Shown here piece after piece: positions 58,300 to 64,000 of a stretch of DNA of 64,000 nucleotides. Origin of the DNA: Manis javanica (taxonomy: Eukaryota; Chordata; Mammalia; Pholidota; Manidae); the NCBI RefSeq assembly GCF_040802235.1, contig NC_133166.1, positions 2,728,001 through 2,792,000 on the forward strand, written 5' to 3'. The notes below the pieces were generated by a model. That model worked only from the letters and a program-made list of their open reading frames with translations. It made no database searches and had not been told where the DNA came from. Numbering within the stretch: the stretch's first letter is position 1; each line of letters opens with the position of its first letter. Made by a program: the position numbers and the translations under genes.

Positions 58300-59995
58300 T
58301 GCAGATTTAGTCCATAGCTCACCCATCTCACAGGTGCGAGTAGCTGAATGTATAGGGAGCTCAGAGCAGTCATCATGTGGCAGCTGTAGCCAGGGGGAGA
58401 GTCCAGGCCACAGGGACTAGGAAAAAATATCCTTAAGGGTGATAAGATACATGTTTTAATGACACCAGAACAGGCCAATCTTTTCCATCAGGTAGGATGC
58501 ATGTGAGAGAGTGGTCCTGTGATAGGAAAGTGGCAGGAATGGGATCTCATCCTGGTCTAGTCTAGCAGACTTTCTGCTCCCTCCCTTTTGGAGTTACAGA
58601 TGGGTCAATGTGGGACTATGGGACGTATATGCAATGGCCATAAAGATAAAACAAAACTTCTCCCAAAGGACGCTCTTACCTCCTGGACATTTTGAGGACA
58701 CTACCATGATCTTTGGGGGCCACTCGGCTCTTATTCCAAGAACATACACAAGGTCTGCTTCCAGGCCTTTTCCCCAAGGAGCCAGAAGGGCCAGCTATTG
58801 CAAATCCTTGTGTCAAAATGCCCAGGGCCACATCCACTCAATAGAGTCCCCAGTGTTTAATGCAGTTGGAGCGGCAGCAGATTGTTACACTGATGACCAT
58901 ATCCTGGCTTCAGTAACACCTCCTTCATTTGCACATTCAGCTGTACAGGAGAGGCAGCAATGTGTATTAGCATGTCCATGGGGACCAAGACTCCTTTTTA
59001 GGGGTTCTCATTCAAATGCTGTAGCACTGTCCATAAGTGAACTGACCAGCTCAGAGGACTATTGGTGTCCGCCTTCAGGCCAGATTTCAACAAACCATTG
59101 TGCCTCTCTATCACATCTGCCACAGGAGAGTCACATGGCATATGAAACTTCTACTTTATTCCCAAATGCTGTACCTGCCCTTGTAACACATGTCCACTAA
59201 AGTGGGTGACTTGATCGCTCTCAATCACCTGTGGCTGGTCATAGGCTCCAAAGTGACAGTCTAGGACCCTTTTAGTGGTTTGCTGATCTGTATGACATGC
59301 AGGAAAAGCAACCGACAGTCCGGTAGGTCTGTCCTCACAAATCATGGCATACTGATACCCTTTAGACATGGGCAGAGGCCCAATATAGTCTATCTGCCAC
59401 CTTACAAAGGGGTTATTGGCCCCTTTATTGTTGGCCCCTGATGCTGGGTGACACAGTGTAAGTCCCTCTTAAAGCACACCAGGCACTCCTTCTGGACTCC
59501 ACTGACTTCCCCAAAAGTCAACAACTGCATCCCATATTGTCTTTTCCCCAACAAGCAACAAATGTTGATGTAATCGTGGGGCTACATCGGAGGCAGACTT
59601 TCCTTCTAGTCAGCGCACCTGGGCCAGTGAGTCTACCTCATCATTCCCTGGGGAAGCCAAAGGCAAATGACTGGTCACATGATATATGGTAACCTATAGA
59701 TCTTGCCACAACACTTGCCCACAAAGGGGTTGGTGACCAACAATCCTGTTGGCATGGTACCAGATTGGTAGCCACAGAGTGAATCCCAGTACAGTCTAAC
59801 TGTCAGTGCAGACAACTATTGGGGAACGCTTCTGGGTGATCACAAGTCATAGTGCCCAGAGCTCAGCCCATTGGCTGCTCTTCCCCTCTCCATCCTCCAT
59901 CCATATTGTCTCAGTCTTAGGATGGAAAGCCACAGCCCTCCACCTCAGGTACTGAAGGCGAAACCTGATGGTATGTTGGCTTGGATTTCCTGGCT
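58300..59995 (-). mobile_element. ERVL-class endogenous retrovirus pol fossil (RNase H-integrase)
   Basis: The minus strand encodes remnants of an ERVL pol region. Between about 59995 and 59600 there is an RNase H-like part, with an ADRG-class Trp-rich pattern and a DSW motif. Between about 59500 and 59150 there is integrase, with the catalytic-core pattern around a DYIGPLP-type segment. The rest toward 58300 is the degraded C-terminal part. It is broken in several places and old; ERVL lineages largely date to before or early in the placental radiation. No ERVL LTR was delimited at its ends. Confidence 0.7.
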
Positions 59996-59999
59996 TCAA

Positions 60000-60740
60000 G
60001 AAACCTTCAAAAGTTCAATCAGAAATTCTTTATGAAAAGTTCAAGCAAAGCACATTTAAAAGAGCCTGATCATTTGCTGTTCTTGCTGCACTTATGTAAA
60101 TAATCAAGCCAAGTGTTTTGAAGCTTAATATGGTTACCACTAATAAAAATGAGGGTGATTTTTAGAGAGGAAAGAGGTATGTTTCAGTAGTATAGACTAA
60201 TTGATATTAGATTCTAATCCGAGTCATTGTGAAACAGACTGGACCCTGACTTCTGATTTCCTCAAAATACCTGGCTATGAATCTCCAAACATTTCCAAAT
60301 CCCTCCCATCATTTCACTTGGAGGCTTCCTGCTCCCAGGCCTCATATTCAGCCATGCATTCTTAATCTCCTTGCCAAGTTTGTTCCCTCCAGAACAGAAG
60401 ATCTGACCCCAGATGTTCCTTGGACAGAGATTTGCACCCACCCCTCATGCTGATAAGGATGCACATCAGCAACCCCACAACCTAGCTGCACCCTCCTTTC
60501 GTGTGCTGTTGTCCATCCGAGCCACTGCTAAGACCTCTCCATGACCATGACGTCTTTACCTGACAGACAGCAAAGAAACTAGCCAATAGAGCCTCTCAGA
60601 TTGTCAGCAGCTCTCAGAATCATGGGAGAGTTTAGTCCCACTTTAGAGACTGGGAATCCTGGCTACTCCCCTTAATTGGACCCCTACTGATGCTTTTCCA
60701 AGATCTCATATTAGAACCATGTTCACTTAATGTTCTAATT
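60000..60740. other. gene-free, possibly ERV-internal sequence
   Basis: This lies between the ERVL pol fossil and an LTR-like segment of different type. No retroviral domain is recognisable, so its origin is unclear. Confidence 0.35.
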
Positions 60741-60959
60741 AAATTTGTTTCCTCTGATTTAAAGTCCACAAGCTTCAGATGGTGATGCAAATGGAACCCC
60801 CTATCACAGCCCTCATGACTTTTGCCATGAGCCAGATAGACAAGTCAGAGAGTAACCCAGACTGCCCTTCCCAGCCACCCCCATTGCCAGCAGGAAGTAG
60901 CTTGAGTGGTCTTTGCCCTTCTACGTTATGGCAGTTAGCGTCACCTCTTCTGAGGGGAT

Positions 60960-61400
60960 TTTGAGGCAGGTGTCAGTCAGACACAGGCAGATAGAACTCA
61001 AGGCCCCAGACACAGGCAGATAGAACTCAGGGTCACATAGAACTCAGGGTCCCAGTAAGGCACAGGTAGAAGGGACCTAGTGTCAAGTCTTCTCAGTAAA
61101 CAAGAAGTCTCATCTTGGACATTTGGGAAAAACAGCCTGAGAAACCAGGTGAGTTTTTCTTTCCCTTGATGCTAGCTCAGCCACAGCAGGAGTCCCCAGC
61201 AACAACTCCCAGCCACTTGCATGGTTTCTCCAGTTTTGGGCTTATAAACCCTGGACACTGCAGCTCCACGGTGTCCTCCCTTGGACCCCCTCCTGGTAAG
61301 CAGGAGCTTTACTTTCTTCTTTCACTCTTTTATTAAACTATGCTGGTTGCTCCATTCTCCTGTCAGCTGACTTCATTCTTTGTCACCTCTAAGACACGGT
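60960..61400 (+). mobile_element. ERV LTR fossil with tandem repeats in U3
   Basis: TATA box TATAAA at 61243-61248, ATTAAA-type polyadenylation signal at 61332-61337, and a U5-like stretch with GCTGGTTGCTCCATTCTC. Its upstream part holds the tandem repeat at 60979-61053. Boundaries approximate; no viral genes recognised beside it. Confidence 0.55.
60979..61053 (+). repeat. Short minisatellite inside an LTR U3
   Basis: Two to three units of about 27-29 bases, each containing ACACAGGCAGATAGAACTCA and ending GGGTC or GGCCCC; the last unit is partial. U3 enhancer repeats of this kind are common in retroviral LTRs. Confidence 0.85.
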
Positions 61401-62579
61401 CCTGGGAAAAGGAGCATCTCAGCCAGTATGAATACCATATACTTTATATCTTGTTTTTCTGAAAAATTAATCATGACACTTGTCTCCTGTCTCTGCCCTC
61501 CATCAAAACGACAAGGGAAGTAATTTAAAGGAATATGGAAATAGCCAATGTTTGATTGACAATTGTTTGCTGGTCTGCACAATAACAATTTGGATGCACA
61601 AAGAGGAATTTTAACAGGCTTAGCCACATCCCTTCCTATCTCCCACACCTAGTTTACATTAGAATATAGCCATCTGAGGTTCTCTTCCTGGAGCATGTCC
61701 TCTGTCTATATTCTTTTCATGTGGTTGGTGGAGGGTAGGAGGTCAAAGTTTTTCTGAGTCTTTTGAGTCTTGATTGTTCTCTTGGGCCTGGATTGTTCTC
61801 AACTCTGAAATAATCTGCGTGCCACAGTCCTGCCCTTGGTCCCGACACGACGCATCCAGTAGGACCTCTGTAACAGATCTTGTTTTTCAAAGTTTCCTGC
61901 TGGTGGTCCCTGAGATTCATCTTCTAATCTTAATTAGAACCACAAGGCCTGGCCCAGCCATACATTGGCTCAGGCAGGTAAATGTGGAAGTTGATCTAAA
62001 GGACCGTGGGCCCAGTCTAGTTCTGGCTTCAGTATGGATATACTAAGACCCACCCAAAACATACATTCATTGAAACTTTGGTTAAGTATGCTTTGAAGAG
62101 GCAAGGTATTTTGAAGTGCTTGTTTCAGTACAGCTACTATGACCTATTTCTTGTTACTCAAAATCTTTTTCAGTATGTCAAGAGACCTATCTGTATTTTA
62201 TGTCATCTTTTTAAAATGTGTAAGTAATTTGTAAAACTAATATCTAAACCTAAACCATAGACCTTACCTTATTCACATGATTGTCTCTGTTTAAAATGGC
62301 AAGGCGTAAAAAGACACTCTGAACTGTTGGGGATCAGTTAGTTTACCCATCACAAAATCTATTGCTGTTCATTGTAAATTTTACAGTTTTGTTATTAATA
62401 ACTTGTCCACATTTGCCACACCTCGTGTTTTCTGTCTATTGAATAACTTCTTCTAATGATCTTCCAATCATACCTCCCTCTTTTGTGGAAAAAGGACTTG
62501 GCTGTTGTTACTATATATGAATTTCTAATGGGGACCCATCTAAAAAGGCCAAGTGGAAAGAACATAAATGAGCATTATA

Positions 62580-63130
62580 AGGGTGCAGAGTGAGTGACCC
62601 CCAAGATGTGTCATTTTGGCACGCAGATTATTTTGAGCTGGAAACCATCAAGGCCCAATAGACTGAAGAAGATACTTTGACCCCCTCCCCCCAACCCACA
62701 ACTGCACAAAGAGGCTGTGGATGGAGGACCTGCCCCTGGAGGACAGGCTCCACCACAGACAACTATACTATAGTGTGAACTAGGGGTAAGAGGCAGGAGG
62801 GAAAGTGACAAAGCCATTGTTTAAAATTTCCCTCTGTGTGCCAGTCTTTATGTGGCCAGTAAATTTTTCTTTTTAATCAAGCATTTATTCTTTCATCTTC
62901 TTATAAATTACTTCCCATTTCCTTTGAATTCTCAGACTGCTATCCCTTTCTCCATAGTCCAGGATGACATGAATACCACATTCTCCCTAAATGTCTTTGA
63001 ACTCATGTGTAGGGCTTTCCCTTACATCTATAATTAAACTTTGATTTTTTTCCCCTTTTTATCTGCCTCAGATCAATTTGATTCTTAGACCAGCAAAAAG
63101 AACCTTGAAAGGTAGAGAAAACTTTTTCCT
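62580..63130 (+). mobile_element. LTR fossil (ERV family C), duplicate of 50335-50890
   Basis: Aligns along its full length with 50335-50890, including GAGCTGGAAACCATC, a C-rich block, and TAATTAAACTTTGATTTTTT. It differs by about 7 percent in the portion compared by eye. Confidence 0.75.
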
Positions 63131-63149
63131 CTCTAACAATGTCAAGCAC

Positions 63150-63335
63150 TGATAGAGGACTTATTATGTGCAGGCATTTTTCTGAGCATTTTTACATATA
63201 TTAACTGATATGATCCATACAATAACTCTAGGAAGTACAGAGTGTGACTGTATCCACTTGAGGGTTGAGGAAACTGAGGCATGGGTGAACTAACCAAGGT
63301 CACTCAGATAGTGTCAAGATTCAAATAAAGGTATC
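63150..63335 (+). mobile_element. MIR SINE, duplicate of 50895-51095
   Basis: Same MIR phrases as the left copy: ACTTATTATGTGCAGGCATT, GAGGAAACTGAGGCATG, CCAAGGTCACTCAGATAG. It lies in the right duplicate, so it was already present before the duplication. Confidence 0.85.
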
Positions 63336-64000
63336 CTGTCTTTAAAATATATTCTCATAAGTACAATGTCATGCTGTCTCTCCAATAAGGTTATCCTGAG
63401 TGGACAGGAAGTAGAAATAGAAAGTGGGACAGGAGGGACAAGTAAAAAAAGGATAGGCAAAGATCCTTGTTAAAATAATGACTGAAGCATTGAGTTCATT
63501 TGACAACTAAAGTGGCCTAAATGCACAGCACAGAGCATCAGCAGCTATGTAACAGCTCCGTCCTAGACCTTTTTCTACTCCCCTTTATGGAGACTCTGTT
63601 TTGACTTCCTACTGTCTTAATCTACACTGATTGTTGCACAATGTATTTAAATATTTTTCTACTCCCTTGAGACTCATTTTGTTGAAGTTTCAATCTGATT
63701 CCAGGATTAAAAAATTGCAAATAATTGCCTGAGGGAGAGTGGCTTGGATATCTGTTAATTATTCTTGGAATGTCCCTTTAGGAAAAGCCAAAAGTATTTA
63801 ATGCCTGACTGTGACTGTAACAGAATAAATAAATTATATAATATCATGAACACTGGGAATTATAGATCTGCTTTTGTCAGGATTCCAGTTACACAATATC
63901 ATTGCATATAGTACAGACACACAAACACATATGCACACATATACATACATATACACATAATGCATGAGTAAACGAAAGAGTGACTTCCTAGAGAGAGATT

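Larger units (their letters stand above)
61515..64000. repeat. Segmental duplication, right copy (runs off the window)
   Basis: Direct repeat of 48646-51747 without the L1 fragment. It begins inside the family C LTR (the copy of 48646-48985 is at about 61515-61830). It includes the LTR at 62580-63130 and a MIR at 63150-63335. Confidence 0.92.

Noticed and set aside
58610-59200. A 196-codon open frame on the plus strand
   Set aside because: It lies antisense to the ERVL pol fossil, with no recognisable domain; the true signal is on the minus strand.
1-64000. CRISPR arrays, operons, tRNA or rRNA genes
   Set aside because: None seen; the short tandem repeats are simple sequence or LTR repeats, and the sequence is clearly mammalian.

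Overview
The window is nuclear DNA from a placental mammal, A+T-rich and dominated by interspersed repeats, and carries part of a class II olfactory receptor (OR) cluster. Five intact single-exon OR genes lie head to tail on the minus strand. From 5' to 3' of transcription they are an OR8K5-like gene (54662-53721), OR8K1 (47867-46908), OR8J1 (35344-34403), OR8U1 (21015-20056) and an OR5AL1-like gene (16165-15215). As I recall the human cluster on 11q12, the order OR8K, OR8K1, OR8J1, OR8U1, next OR5 gene is the same. The young L1 family, its unusual 3' end and the env-bearing endogenous retrovirus copy at the left edge are not primate or rodent types. No carnivore tRNA-Lys SINE, ruminant BovB/Bov-tA, Alu or rodent B1/B2 was noticed. 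A laurasiatherian is likely and a pangolin is my best guess, but this is memory-based and unproven.

Layout. 1-9.36 kb: short gene-free flank, a polyadenylated retrocopy of a retroviral RNA (fossil), then an essentially full-length but mutated L1. 9.4-15 kb: gene-free with old L1 pieces. 15-21 kb: OR5AL1-like and OR8U1 with an old L1 between them. 21-34 kb: gene-free, with LTR fossils, a Tigger MITE, a MaLR LTR, MER5A, and two small local rearrangements that look like templated insertions. 34-48 kb: OR8J1 and OR8K1, separated by a MaLR LTR interrupted by a young L1 with clear target-site duplications. 48-64 kb: an LTR-dense block around the OR8K5-like gene, with an ERVL pol fossil. About 3 kb of this block (48.65-51.75 kb) recurs in direct orientation at 61.5 kb to the window end.

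The genes do not form an operon-like unit. Each OR is presumably transcribed from its own promoter, with one or more upstream noncoding exons spliced to the coding exon. Candidate splice acceptors sit 9-20 bases upstream of four of the five start codons. Each receptor would act alone in its own olfactory neuron through Golf and adenylyl cyclase.

I found no new biological system. The most useful observations are the duplication (which predicts another OR8K-type gene just past the right edge), the L1 present in only one duplicate, the retroviral retrocopy ending at a polyadenylation site, the two templated-insertion scars, and the revised start of OR8J1.
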